In this document: positions 45,300 to 56,824 of the stretch, one piece after another | How the letters are laid out: the number at the start of each line of letters is the position of its first letter | How positions within the stretch are numbered: the stretch's first letter is position 1 | Notes under the pieces: generated by a model | Database searches by the model: none | Told to the model about the DNA's origin: nothing | What the model saw: the letters and a program-made list of their open reading frames with translations, nothing else | Program-made: the position numbers and the translations under genes | Origin: Gnetum montanum | Taxonomy: Eukaryota; Streptophyta; Gnetopsida; Gnetales; Gnetaceae | Assembly (NCBI GenBank): GCA_015680685.1 | Contig: MNCI01027002.1 | Coordinates: 501,044-565,043 of the forward strand | Length of the DNA stretch: 64,000 bases | Direction: 5' to 3'

Positions 45300-46300
45300 A
45301 TTTTCTTGAGGATACGGAAACCTTTTAAGTGCTTGCCTTTTTACTAGTCATGCATTTAGAGCATACACCCTAGATTCCTATAAGTGTGACATAATGGGGT
45401 AACATTTCTTAGGATGTTCATATTGGCAGATGTCACATCCACCACCATCATCTAATTTAGTTTTTACAAATTCATCTATTGTAGAAATTTTGCCCTTACC
45501 CATTTGATAGGCATGTTTAGCTTATTTTTAGCTTCTACAATTGTGATCACTACTCTACCCTCTTAATTCTTCAATGATTTTTAGAGTACTTTGGAATTTT
45601 TCATTCAACAATCCCACATTTTATCCACCTTAGCCAAAATTTTAGATATATATTTTTATATCAGTAAGCTCTTCATGTTTACCACCTTATCAAGTGATGA
45701 TTCCTCCTCACTATCATAAAATTGGACCTCCCTCTTTCTAATGGAATGATCCCTATTGTATTCCTTTGTACTTTCACATTTTCTCAACTCTCCTTCTTTT
45801 GCTACCTACTCAATTAGCCTTTGAATCTAATGGGCTCTATGTTTGGATATTCTCCCTTGTGCATAAACCCCAAGAGTTCTTCTTGTTTCTTATCTAAGTC
45901 CATCTATGATATGGCAAAGTTGTTCTCACTAAAAATAACCATGGCCAAGGCATCTATGTATAAGAGAATAGTATTTGTCCATGGTGGCAGCCAAGGATTC
46001 ATGGTTTCCTTGCTTTCATCCTTGGATCTACCTTCTCAAATTAAACGCTCTAGAGTATGTATGATACTTATCATTAAATAGCTTGAGCATTGTACTTCAC
46101 TTGCAAATGGATTTTGGCTTCAAGGACCAATACCAACTTTCTACTTCTTTGATGAGTGTCCTAAAAAATAGCTTTAGTTTTTGCCAATTTTTTTAATATT
46201 TTGTAAGGCACAAGCATTGTCAAAATCTTGAATATGTGTCTATTAATTAGAGTTATATCTCCCCTCAAATATGAGAATATTTTTCATATTAAGTCATCTG
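45300..46300 (-). pseudogene. G gag
   Basis: The minus-strand text WQKLKLFFRTLIKEVESWYW, SLKPKS, LFNDKYHTYSRAFNLRR, CLGHGYF, CHIIDGLR and TRRTLGVYAQGR (about 46,200-45,850) lines up with H1/H2 gag (KLKLFPMTLI, LGMYAQGQ). Stops and shifts are frequent. The homology is the main evidence that H1/H2 derive from a G-like element. Confidence 0.75.
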
Positions 46301-46382
46301 ATCTAACTCTCTTTCACATGCCTAGCTAGGATTTTTTACAACCACTACAATATTTATCATGCTTCAAGTTACCAATAAAGGC

Positions 46383-47315
46383 TCATCATAACGGTGAGTG
46401 GTTGAGGTGCCCTTACACCCAACCATATGAATCATAAAGTGTTCACATGTGATCCAATCGAATTTCATGGACTTTATATCTTCTGGTACACTAGTCTTAT
46501 AGAAAGTAAAGTTTTCCCTAATAGTCATTCATTATCTTCTCAATTACACTTGTGATGCACAAAGATATAGTAAAGTGTAATCAATGCATATGATTTTTAT
46601 TATTTTATGCTTTATGCTCCTAATGCTTAAAATAAAAAATTGAAGTATTTTAATAACGAATTTAATTTAACTAAGTATCTAATCTTTAACTAGTTCTAAC
46701 ATAAGCATTAGGTTCAACATTTTGTACATGTCCTGAACCCACGTATTCACTACCGAGATTACTAAGCGCTATGCTACTAGGTAAATCAAGTAATAAGGCT
46801 GCTAGTATTACTAAGCAAATACATGTTTACACTTGAAGTGGTCATACTTATGTGCTCAATCTATTTAGCTTAATTAATTACTTAATTAATGAAAACAATA
46901 AATGCATAAATGAATCATTAATCTATTCCAAGTGCTGCAAGGTTTGATCAAAAGGCTCATCTTTATTGCCATTCACACTAGTTTATTTAGGTACAACAAT
47001 GCTCGAATAAAGATGTGTACACTTTCTAACTCTTGCTACAAGGACTCAAAGAAATATTCTAACTCTTAAATGACAAAACTATAAAAGCTCTACTATAACT
47101 ATCACTTGACTTCCCATAAACATGACTAGTGAGTGCATATTTATAGATTTTATTCTAGAGCTACATTGATGGGGATGCATAGATGTAGCAAATACTACAT
47201 CAATGTGGCCCCATCGATGAGGCAACACCATGTAGATGGGGCTACAGTAACAAGGCCCCATTAATGAGGGCACATCAATGGGGACCCATCGATGTGACAC
47301 AATGATGATTCATCA
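46383..47315 (-). repeat. G 5' LTR
   Basis: About 930 bp. Its inner end TCATAACGGTGAGTGG...CAACCATATGAAT resembles the H1 LTR end TGATGAGTGGCGAGG...CAACCATATGAAT. The outer end is TGATTCATCA at 47,315. The outer 250 bp match the truncated left LTR. Confidence 0.82.
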
Positions 47316-48925
47316 GTTTCCATGCCTATGAAGATAGCTAGTAGGCTTGCCAACCCATAAGTACTAGCGCAAGGCTCATATAGAGCAACTTCCTTCCTCA
47401 AACATCTTATAATCCTACATAGGTGTTAACAATCATTGTCACTCCATAAGGATTATCATGCTTACACATGCCTTGACTAATTGGATAACAATATGTGCTC
47501 AACTAATATAAATAACAAACATAGGAAGTCCTCTAATATACTAACAAATTGCTAAAAATCCATCTTGCAAGGCTTTATTAGACTCATGTTTAGAGATGAA
47601 CCTCATCTTGCATTAAATATACAAGGCTTAGAGCTTGAAGAAAGGTATTATTAGGTTGAATCTTATAGCTTATTCCATAATTATTTTCTTGGAATAGGTT
47701 GGTGATGTGATGACCACCATTAGTGGATGGTCTTACGTAGTAGATTTCCTCATGATTATTATGAGAATAAGAAGGATGAAATCCATATACTAGACCATAA
47801 AAAACTTGCAAAATATGTGTGTGTGCAAAAAACATGTCTACACAATAGTCACTAAATGAAACCACTCCCAATCACTAGGAAATGAAAGTGTAAAACCATC
47901 CAAAACATACATGAAAATATCCAACCCAATTATCAACTCTTATCTTAAGAAAATGAACCAAATAGAGAACTTACAAAAAGATATCATTTAGTGTGATCAT
48001 ACACAAAAAGAAAATGATGAGGAAGAAAAGCTAAAAACTAAAATAGAAAATTAAAAAGTAAATATATTTGGACCCTCTAGAATAGAAATACATTTTAATC
48101 TAACAAGATATGTATCTTGAAATGATCAAAACCTAATTATCTTCAATGTTAAATGGGCCAACAACAAAAACAAAAATTGCTAAAGCTAATAAATAAGAAT
48201 CCTACAATGCATAATCTATGTATAGTCCATTTTCTGAATCCTCATCCATAAGTTTAGTCATAGGAGAAGTGCTTCATCTTGAATCAAGAATTGATAAATA
48301 CATTTTCACTTATTTTTTAATGATTTTTTTATTTTTGATATTTTTACCATTTTTAATTATTTTTTAATTTTTAAAGAATATTTTAATATTTAATATATTT
48401 CCCATTTCTTGTTATTCTTCTTTTCTTTATAATTTTTTATTTTATTATTTCCTTCAACCATTTACTTATTAAAGTTAATATTAACAAATTGTGAGATGGG
48501 TTCCTTTAACATTCAAATGTTAGCTCTTATTGGTCTAGTAAAGGTGCCTAGTAATTGTGAAAATCTAGATTTCCTATTTTTTATTAACCTCATATCATCA
48601 TGATCAAATAATTATCATTATTGAATAATGCTCATTATTTAATAATTCTTGTTAGATTAGTAATTGTTTGTAAGTACCTCATGTTAGCAACGTGTTCTAA
48701 ACATCTATTTCTTGTTGGTTAGTGTCTTGCATTCTGCCACGGTGATTCTTTTGGTCATTCACGGTAACCACGACATGGAAAGAGCCTTGATGTGTGAACC
48801 TTGTCCTCCTTTAATTCCTATATAATATATATAGTGCTTGTTGTTAAGTAGAACTCCATGCACAAACATACCAATTCATTTTCGCTTAGGATAAATGACA
48901 AGGAATAGAAGGAAGATGCAGTGGC
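47316..48925. other. 1.6 kb AT-rich sequence without a recognised gene
   Basis: A minus-strand open stretch at 47,590-47,871 (93 codons) matches nothing I know. The rest has many stops in all frames. Confidence 0.45.
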
Positions 48926-48985
48926 CTACCATCCTTTAAGGCTGTGCATTGCTTGCTTGTGCAATGCTAGCCTTAGATAATAAAA

Positions 48986-49013
48986 NNNNNNNNNNNNNNN
49001 NNNNNNNNNNNNN
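48986..49013. other. assembly gap, 28 N
   Basis: Lies in the 3' LTR of copia K. Confidence 0.99.
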
Positions 49014-49103
49014 GCAAACTATCAATTTAACAATAATCATTCAACATGCATACTCCAAGCTACTTTTTTAACCTTTGGAATGTTGATAACTTGAGGGGTT
49101 TGG

Positions 49104-50400
49104 TTAGAATATCAGTGAGTTGATTTCACTCTTACAAAACATCAAATCAACAATACCATCATTGCATAGATCACAAAAGAAGTAAAATCTCACATTAATA
49201 TGCTTGCTTCTTCCATGTGGCATAGGATTTTTGAATAACTTTATATTGGGTTTAATGTCACAAAAAATTGTAGTATCCCCATCTTTCTTCAAATATAGCT
49301 CATTAAGAATTTTTCTTAGCCAAATAGGTTGGTAAGCACAAGATGTTGTAGCAACAAATTCAGCCTCTATGGTTGATAGTGTGACAATTGATTGTTTCTT
49401 GGATGACCATGAAATAACCCTTGTGCCTATCATAAAAACATAACCCAAAGTGCTCTTCCTATCATCTTGATCTCTTGCATAATCACTATCAGTAAGTCCC
49501 ACAAAATCAAATTTCTTACCTTTCTTGTAAAAAAACCCAAAATATTTAGTCCATTGCAAGTAACAGAATATTCTTTTAGCAACCAATGAATTCATTTTCT
49601 TTGGAGACTCCATGTATCTCCTAATAATACTCATAGCATGAATTATATTAGGTTTGGTTGTAGTTAAATACATTAGACTTCCAACAATTTGCTTGTAAAG
49701 TGTAGCCTCCGCTTGCTTCCTTTAGGGTCTTTGTTTAGCCTCAAGCCAATCTTAGTTAGAGTGCTTACAAGATTGCAATCCTTCATCTTAAACCTCTCCA
49801 AAATTTCATTGACATCTTTTGAGAAATAAAGATTCCAATCGAGGATTGCACTACTTCCATGCCAATATAGTATTGCATTTTTCCAAGATCAGTCATTTCA
49901 AACTCATCCATCATTGAATTCTTAAATTTTCAAATGAATCACTATCATTTCCAATGAGAATAAGATCATCAACATATAAACATATAATGAGCACTTTTCC
50001 TCTATCAATCTTTGTAGAAAGTGTATGCTCATATGGACATTTTTGAAATCCCTTCTTAGAAAAATAGGTATTTATACGACTATACGAAGCTCTTGGAGCT
50101 TTTTTTAGTTCATACAAATCCTTTTTTAATTTATAAAACTTGTGCCCACTACCAAGCTTCACAAAACTAGGGGGCTAATCAATAAATACCTCCAAGTCTC
50201 CATGCAAGAATGTATACTTGACATCCATTTTGAAGATACACCATGAATTTTGTATTGCCAATGCAATCACCAGTATGATTGTACCATGCCTTGCAATAGG
50301 AGAAAATATTTATTTATAGTCAATCCTATATTCTTGCTTGTATCCCTTAGCCACCAATTATACCTTATACTTGTCAACTTCACTGGTCACCTTTAGTTTT
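49104..50400 (-). pseudogene. Copia K RT and RNase H
   Basis: RT at 50,162-49,911 reads HKFYKLKKDLYELKKAPRAS, GFQKCPYEHTL and LIICLYVDDLILIGND, with the catalytic YVDD at about 49,980-49,967. After a shift, 49,673-49,104 is open for 189 codons: MYLTTTKPNIIHAMSIIRRY, RIFCYLQWTKYFGFFYKKG, LTDSDYARDQDDRKSTLGYV, ISWSSKKQSIVTLSTIEAEF and GRSKHINVRFYFF. That is the RNase H domain of copia pol with D, E and D residues visible. It is the longest clean coding piece in the window. Confidence 0.92.
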
Positions 50401-50899
50401 TTTTTTTTTTGAAAACCTAGTTCACACCAATGGTTTTGTACCCTTTTAGAAGATCAACTAGCTCCCAAGTACCATTTCTCTAAATGGCTTCAATTTCATC
50501 CTTCATTGTTTTTCTCTATTTTTATTCTTTAATAGTGCTTTCAAAAGTTGTGGGATTACAATCTACAAACAAATCAAAGTGGGTAACTGGGTCATTAGAT
50601 TGGTCAATCCTAGTTACCTCATAATCCTTCATCAATAAGGATCTTTTTCAAATATGGAAAGATTTAGTTGCTACTACTGTTGGTGAAGACTTAGCCTTCA
50701 TAGTTCTTGGTGCTTCAACCTTCCTGACTTTTGGGATTTTAGCCTTCACAATTCTTGGTGCTTTGAAGTTTGTAGTTCTAGGTTATGTAGTTTCCAGTGT
50801 TGCAATGTCTGTAGTTTCATTGTCAAAAATAATTAAAATAGGCTACTACCCATTCCAATTCCAAGTGCTCTCCTCATCAAATATGACATATTTACTAGT

Positions 50900-51840
50900 C
50901 ACAATCTTCTTTGTTAAAGGATTATACAATTTGTATTCTTTGGATGCTTCACTTACACAAAAAAAAAAACACATTTTTCACTCTTATCCTCTAGCTTCTT
51001 CCTCTTCTCACTGGGGATATGTGCATAGGCAATGCAACCAAAGATTTTGAAGTAATCCACTACTAGTATCCTCCCACTCCAAGCCTCTTCTAGTGTCATG
51101 TTTTGAACAAAATATGTGGAACTTCTATTGAAAGCATGGATTTTCCAATTCACAACCTTTAGCCAAAAAATATTTGTAATAATTTCTCTTGCCAAGTGGC
51201 TTCTCACCATATTGAGGATGGTTCTATTTTACCTCTCTGATTCTCACAAAAATCATCAAACTCTTTTGAACAATGTTTTTCCTCCATGATCTATATGAAG
51301 AGTCTTGATGATCTTTCCAAACTCAATCTCAACATGTGCCTTGAAGCTTTTAAATGCATTAAAAGCCTCAAAATTCTTCTACAAAAATTAAACCCAACAT
51401 TTTCGAGTATAATCATCAATGAAGATAATCAAGTACCTCTTACCTCCATTTGAAGATCATTTTATTAGCCCACAAATGTTGGAGTGAAATAGTTCAAGGA
51501 CATTATCTGCTATCCATGATTTTTATTAAAAGAATTGAGAATGATTTTGTTTACCAACAATACATTCTTCACATACTTTGGAAGGAATTGTAATTTGAGG
51601 AAGACTAGTCATCATATTTTTCTATTGTAGAGTCTTTAATCCTCCAAAATTCAAGTGGCCATAGCGAAGATATCAAAGCCATATTAGGTCTTTTACATCA
51701 ACCTTAAGGCAAGATTGAGCACTTTCAATCCTCAATGGAAATAATTTGTTAGAGCTTATTTGAACAACTACAATAGCTCCTCTTAAAGGATCATAAATTT
51801 CAGAAGCACTCTTCTAAATGGTTATTACATAACTCTTCTC
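50900..51840 (-). pseudogene. Copia K pre-integrase and integrase
   Basis: CEECIVGKQNHSQF (51,570-51,530) is the pre-integrase end. The core has NICGLIK, YLIIFIDDYTRKCWV (51,440-51,400) and LHIDHGGK. The C-terminal block at 51,210-50,953 reads LEEAWSGRILVVDYFKIFGC and YAHIPSEKRKKLEDKSEKC. D, D and H/E positions are partly lost. Confidence 0.88.
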
Positions 51841-51846
51841 TTGTAA

Positions 51847-53000
51847 TTAACCAACACTTAACAAATTTCTTTTCAAATTGTGAATATAAAAAACATTGGA
51901 AATTGTTTCTACAAAATCATTCTTGGTCCTAATGTTAATAACCCCCTTTCCCATTACATTTATTGTATAACAATCATCAAAACTTACTCTAGAATGAAAA
52001 CTTTCGTCTAAGTAAGAAAGAAAAGACTTACATCCACACATATGGTTGCTACAACCAGTATTCACATACCATACATCTGACTAAGAATCTTGGTTGGCTT
52101 GAACTACCATCAACAAAGTCTTACACTCCTTCTCTTCTACAAAATTTTATTTTTCTCCTTTGTCATTGTGTAGCATTCAAAATGATAGTGCCCATATTTA
52201 TGACATCTAAAGCATTCCACCTTATATTTATCAACTTGTTTCTACCTTTTCCTTGAAATTTATCACCATCCCCTTTGAAATGTCTGCTGCCATGTCTATT
52301 TCCTTGATCTCTTCTTCCTCTACATCTATCCATACCTCTACCTCTTGAGGAATAAGTAAAAGTAGAAGCCTTCAAAGCTTGCTCATAAGAAGTTGAATTT
52401 CAATTCATCTTCTATTTATGGACTAACAAAGAACTTTGAAGTTCACTAATGGAAAGTACATCAACATATTTGGATTCTTCAATTAAACAAACAACATAAT
52501 AAAACTTGGAAGATAAGGAACACAATATTTTCTTAACAATAATCACATCTTCCATCTTCCCATCATGAAATCACATGTTATTGGATATCCCCATTGCCTT
52601 TCCACAATAGTTGGTAATAGACTCCCCATATTTCATCTACAAAGTATCAAAATCCCTTATCAAGGCTTGAAGCTATGCATGCTTTACTCTTGAATACCCC
52701 TGATATTTCTTCTTCATAGAATGCCAAATATCCTTGGAAGTTTCTCTGCTAAGAATAGTCTCTAGAATAGAACAATCAATTATTTAAAATAAATAATTCT
52801 TTGCCTTCAAATATTTCAGCCTCAATTCCTCTAGCTCCTTTCTTTGTTCATTTGTGAGTGTAGCCTCAGCTGTGGGTGCTACTACACCATCTTTAACAAC
52901 TTGCCAATACTCCTTAGACTTCAAAAAATGTTCCATCAACATGCTCCAATGGCCATAGTGACCATTAAAACGTGGGATGGGAAACTATAGAAAATTTTTA
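51847..53000 (-). pseudogene. Copia K gag and protease
   Basis: The zinc knuckle KVECFRCHKYGHYHFECY (CX2CX4HX4C) is intact at about 52,235-52,180, after a basic Arg/Gly stretch (GRGMDRCRGRRDQGNRHGSR). The protease start reads WYVNTGCSNHMCG (about 52,070-52,030). Copia proteases have DTGCSNHM, so Asn has replaced the catalytic Asp by a G-to-A change. Protease text continues NVMGKGVINI and VFYIHNLKRNLLSVG. Confidence 0.87.
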
Positions 53001-53109
53001 AAGGCCATTTATGCACTATTGTGCTCTTCTCTTGAGCCTCCCAAACTAGGTGCACTATTGTTCTTTTCTCTCTAACCTCTTGAACTAGGCTTTCTCTTTA
53101 GCCTCTTGA

Positions 53110-53126
53110 ACTGAGCTTTGATACCA
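53110..53126 (-). promoter_or_regulatory. Copia K primer-binding site
   Basis: The reverse complement of this stretch reads TGGTATCAAAGCTCAG, the initiator-methionine tRNA primer site used by plant copia elements. It fixes the inner edge of the 5' LTR at about 53,129. Confidence 0.8.
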
Positions 53127-53293
53127 CTACTAACCTTTGAGGCTATGCACTACTTACCTGTGCACTACTATCCTCAAATAATAAAAAAAATAAAAAAATA
53201 AAACAAAACAAGGGAAAACAAAGACAATAAAATTTCACATTTTTATTCAACTAATAATGTCTTTTAAATACTCTAATACATCAATAGAAAATA

Positions 53294-53471
53294 GCAACTT
53301 CTATAACAATCACCCCTTTAACTTTTGTAACAGTCAACCTTTCAACTTCTATAATGGTTGACCCTTCAACTTCTATAATGACTGACCCTTCAACTTCTAT
53401 AATGATCGACTCTTTAACTTTTGTAACAACCAACACTTCAAATTTTGTAATAGCTGACCATTCAACTTCTA
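53294..53471. repeat. 24-bp minisatellite in copia K LTR
   Basis: About seven units of TTCAACTTCTATAATGACTG plus ACCC with base changes, in a region where the LTR U3 is expected. Confidence 0.88.
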
Positions 53472-53500
53472 AAGAAAGAAAATAGCAACCAAATACCTAA

Positions 53501-53877
53501 GGATAATTCCTAAAGACTAGGACAAACAAAAAAAGCATGTTTAATAATTAAACATATTTAACACGACTTGTAATGATGTGAATTGTAGTTGCTGCTCTGG
53601 CTATGGCCATGGCAATTGCTGAGGTGGTCTCTGGTGGGTAGTGTGGATTCGAAATTTACAAGGTCTACACTCAAGGCTTTTGATGCAGCATGTACGGATA
53701 CTATTGTAGCACCACCTTTGAGTATTATGCAAGTGGTAACTGTTGATGCATAAAAATTGGTCACACATCAACACTTGCAAAAACTTGTTTTAAAAGACTA
53801 TTGTCTAAGGCGCCTCTCGTATGGGTAGAAAACCGATGAATAGTCTCAGTTAGGAAGGGCAATATGATTTTGATAAT
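53501..53877. other. flank between copia K and H2
   Basis: Contains one minus-strand open stretch (53,558-53,764, 68 codons) with no recognised motif. The H2 target copy ATAAT is at its right end (53,873-53,877). Confidence 0.5.
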
Positions 53878-54704
53878 TGATGAGTCATGGTCTATCAGGC
53901 CCAGTTATCAGAGCCCAGTTATCGGAGCCACGATATCATGTACGTGATATCGCAGTTCCAGTGTGAGCCTATAAATAAAAGGCAACACACTTGGTTTTGG
54001 GCATTAGTTCTTAGATTTTATTGTAAGTTTTTAAGTTTAAGTTCCTCTCAACCCTTCTCTCCCAATGTATGCCTGCAATGTGGTGATTGTAATTGTACAA
54101 CATCCTTATTCGAGTGTGATGTACTTGGACAAGCACATGACTGGTAATAAAGACTGAGATTAATTCATCACTGCAACATTCACTTAGTTTAATTATTTAT
54201 TTAATTGTTATTTAGTGCTTTCTTAGTTAATATCTCTTCACCCTAACTTTTTTTAAACATGGAATGAGTACGACTTGATCACGAGCATTAAAGTGTGACT
54301 ACTTGGTAACCCAGTAGCATACCTAGGATCTGCGCTTGGTAATCCTAGTGGTAGTCATGCACGAGGTCCAAGATGTATACGGATGATTAAGGAATGGATG
54401 CTCATCGCACTTAGGCTAGTTAGATTCTCTCTTACCCTCTCTCTCTCTTCCCTTCCTACTTTAGTTAATATTATTTACCATCATACCTAGGAGTCGCATT
54501 AGCATAGGAACACATCATACACCTCACTCTGGACTAAACCATACATGACAAAGCTAATACTAGTCTAGGTGGGAAGACAGCGAACTGCAACTTAAGAATA
54601 ACTATCTAGATACCACAACTAGCCCTTCTGCGGAGTTTGACTAGATCATGCGTGAAACGCTCGTATTTGTATGGTTGAGTGTAGGGGTACCTCGTCACTC
54701 ATCA
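53878..54704 (+). repeat. H2 5' LTR
   Basis: 827 bp. A TATA box (CCTATAAATAAAAGG) is at 53,968-53,982, and a near-palindrome (CGATATCATGTACGTGATAT, 53,931-53,952) lies just upstream. A CT-rich run is at 54,430-54,460. Confidence 0.95.
53931..53982 (+). promoter_or_regulatory. H2 LTR promoter: palindrome and TATA box
   Basis: The near-palindrome centred on GTAC is about 20 bp upstream of TATAAATA. The same pair is seen in the 3' LTR (58,841-58,868) and in H1 (35,661-35,710 and 29,573-29,599), so it is a conserved U3 feature. Confidence 0.65.
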
Positions 54705-54705
54705 T

Positions 54706-54726
54706 TGGCGCCATTACTGGGGACGG
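54706..54726 (+). promoter_or_regulatory. H2 primer-binding site (tRNA-Asp type)
   Basis: TGGCGCCATTACTGGGGAC, one base after the LTR. Athila-type elements use TGGCGCCGTTGCCGGGGA, complementary to tRNA-Asp. Two differences (G/A and C/T) look like decay. Confidence 0.82.
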
Positions 54727-54845
54727 TGCTAGTTATCTAGATTAGTTATATCATAGAAGGTCACTGTATAAGAATTAATGATATATCTTTTAGAAAGAAA
54801 TAATTATAAAAATTCACACACAAATTCACACACAATTTCACAGCC

Positions 54846-56824
54846 ATGCCTCTCCTACAAGACTATAATAATGCCACATCTAGTGAGGTAGTTCATTGGA
54901 GAACCAACGAACTATATGACAATGAAGATTGGAGTACGCAACCCGAGGTGGGGATTTCTTATAATTAAAAATGAAGGCAACATCATCCCAACACATAAAA
55001 GCATAACTTACTCGATGACAATGAACCCCTACTGGCCACTACAAGCCTAACGCAAATACAAGAGGCTGTTCGAATCTCCCGTAGGCATCGTAAAGAGAGC
55101 CACCTACCCAAGCTCGATTTAAACAACTTTCCTAATTTCTCAAGAGGCTATGACTTAGATCCGCAACAATATTTACAAGCCTTCTACGATGCCTGCACAT
55201 GTAACAACATTGATAACAGTTGGCAAAAACTCAAGCTCTTTCCTATGACACTCATTGGCCAAGAAAAAGTATGGTATAGATCGTTAAAACCAAATTCAAT
55301 ATGACGTTGGCCAACAATGGTAGAACTGTTTAACGAAAGATATCAAACCTATGCAAGAGTTTCAGCCTTGAGGAAACAAATCCAAGAGTGGAAACAAGCA
55401 CAACATGAACCCTTGGACATGGCCTTAGAAAGATATTATGCACTGTTAAAAAACTGTCCAGGCCATGAGTTCTATGAGGAAAGGCTAATGTACCATATCA
55501 TTGATGGGATTCGTGATGCAACAAGAGAAACCCTGGGAATGTATTCCCAAGGTCAACTACACGAACTACGAACCCATCAAGTCCAAGAGCTTATTAAGCA
55601 AGTAGCAAAAGAAGAAGGAGCAATGGTTAGATGGGAGAGTGTTGAAAAACATCAATAGGACCAAAGTCTCAACTTAACAAAGGTTCATAATCATAGAAAG
55701 GAGAAATCAACCGATCTCAAGGAGGAAGAACCATCTTTGTTAGTACAACAATCATTAGATGAAATCGAGGCAAAGATCAATAAGAGGCTGGAATGGATGC
55801 ATAAAAAGTGTGGGGAATATATCAATATTATTAGAGATAGAGTTTTGACAACCTGAGAAGTAGGAAAAAATATCATTAGACATTCAGAAAGAAGGGATGA
55901 GGAAAATAAGAGCTTAACTGCCAATCATACATATGAGTGCAATATCTACTTACACGATCACCCTAAGGGCCAATGCCCAGTCTTGTTACATTTATATGAG
56001 CATTGGGGAAACATGTTACACCCAGAGTTTGTATAGAGATACTATGTTCGATCATAGTGGCAACAATCCCAATCATGGGGGAAATCATCCCTAAACTAGA
56101 GACACCCTTCATATCATCTGAATCCACATGCTTATCTAGTCCAATATCCCGTTTCCTCAACTAGGTCAACATACTCTATCTCACCACATTACCATTCTCC
56201 TCAATACTATCAGCCCATGCCTTCAACACAACCACCGCCTTCTGTATCCTACACTTCTCAATTTCAACATTCTCATTCTTTCCCTCCTTCTACATCACTA
56301 CCAACTATTCCTAAAATTTCTGCACCACAGCAATAACCCACGAACATTACTTGTGCTACTATTGCCAACAACAGTGAGAGGTTGCCTCAACATCAAAAGT
56401 GTCCCTTCTTTAAACATGACTTTAAGAAGGGACAAAACAATTCGAAGGCCACTGCATTCTTCAACTCAACACAAGTCCAACACTGTGGTGCACCCTTCCC
56501 TTCGAATCCAACACCTTGTGTTACTTCATTAGGGCCATCAACTCACACTCCAACAACCATATGGCCCATGGAGAGCAATGTCCTGATCCTTGCATACCAT
56601 CTAACGGTCCCAGATATCATAGTGGGAAACTCGTTATCCAAGAACCAAATGTCATAAATTGCCCCACTATGCTTACTATAATTAAGTGTGTGAACCCCAG
56701 TGGGGTGAGTATGACCAAGTTTCAATGTTTCCAACATGCAAGGATCCTCATCTTTTGTTTATTAATCCATGCCATGCTCAATTGTTTGGTCATGGGGGAT
56801 ATCCCCCATTTTAATAACAAGTAG
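54846..56824 (+). pseudogene. H2 gag
   Basis: ATG 54,846 begins MPLLQDYNNATSSEVVHWRT, the same start as H1. The gag core (55,080-55,660) reads LDLNNFPNFSRGYDLDPQQY, KVWYRSLKPNSI, FNERYQTYARVSALRKQIQE and MYHIIDGIRDATRETLGMY. The open block 55,317-55,658 lies in the same frame as the start. The C-terminal part is Ser/Pro/Gln-rich (YHSPQYYQPMPSTQPPP), then CPFFKHDFKKGQ, ending GDIPHFNNK at 56,822. Several stops and a frameshift near 56,560 break it. Confidence 0.87.

Larger units (their letters stand above)
35751..47315 (-). mobile_element. G, Ty3/gypsy element of Athila/Tat type, minus strand
   Basis: At about 11.5 kb it runs 5' LTR (46,383-47,315), gag, protease, RT, RNase H, integrase, spacer, a long post-integrase ORF, and a truncated 3' LTR (35,751-36,003). 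The protease DLGSS, RT text and integrase text (WGIDFM, ANGQVEVTNRE) are of the Athila/Tat kind, and there is no chromodomain. Its LTR end and gag resemble those of H1/H2. Many stops make it inactive. Confidence 0.88.
48926..53500 (-). mobile_element. Copia element K, minus strand
   Basis: In minus-strand order: 5' LTR (about 53,129 to 53,500), iMet-type primer site, gag, protease, integrase, RT, RNase H, and a 3' LTR that starts at about 48,926 and is mostly lost in the 28-N gap. The right LTR (ACCTTTGAGGCTATGCAC) and left piece (ATCCTTTAAGGCTGTGCA) correspond. It is decayed but complete in layout. Confidence 0.85.
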
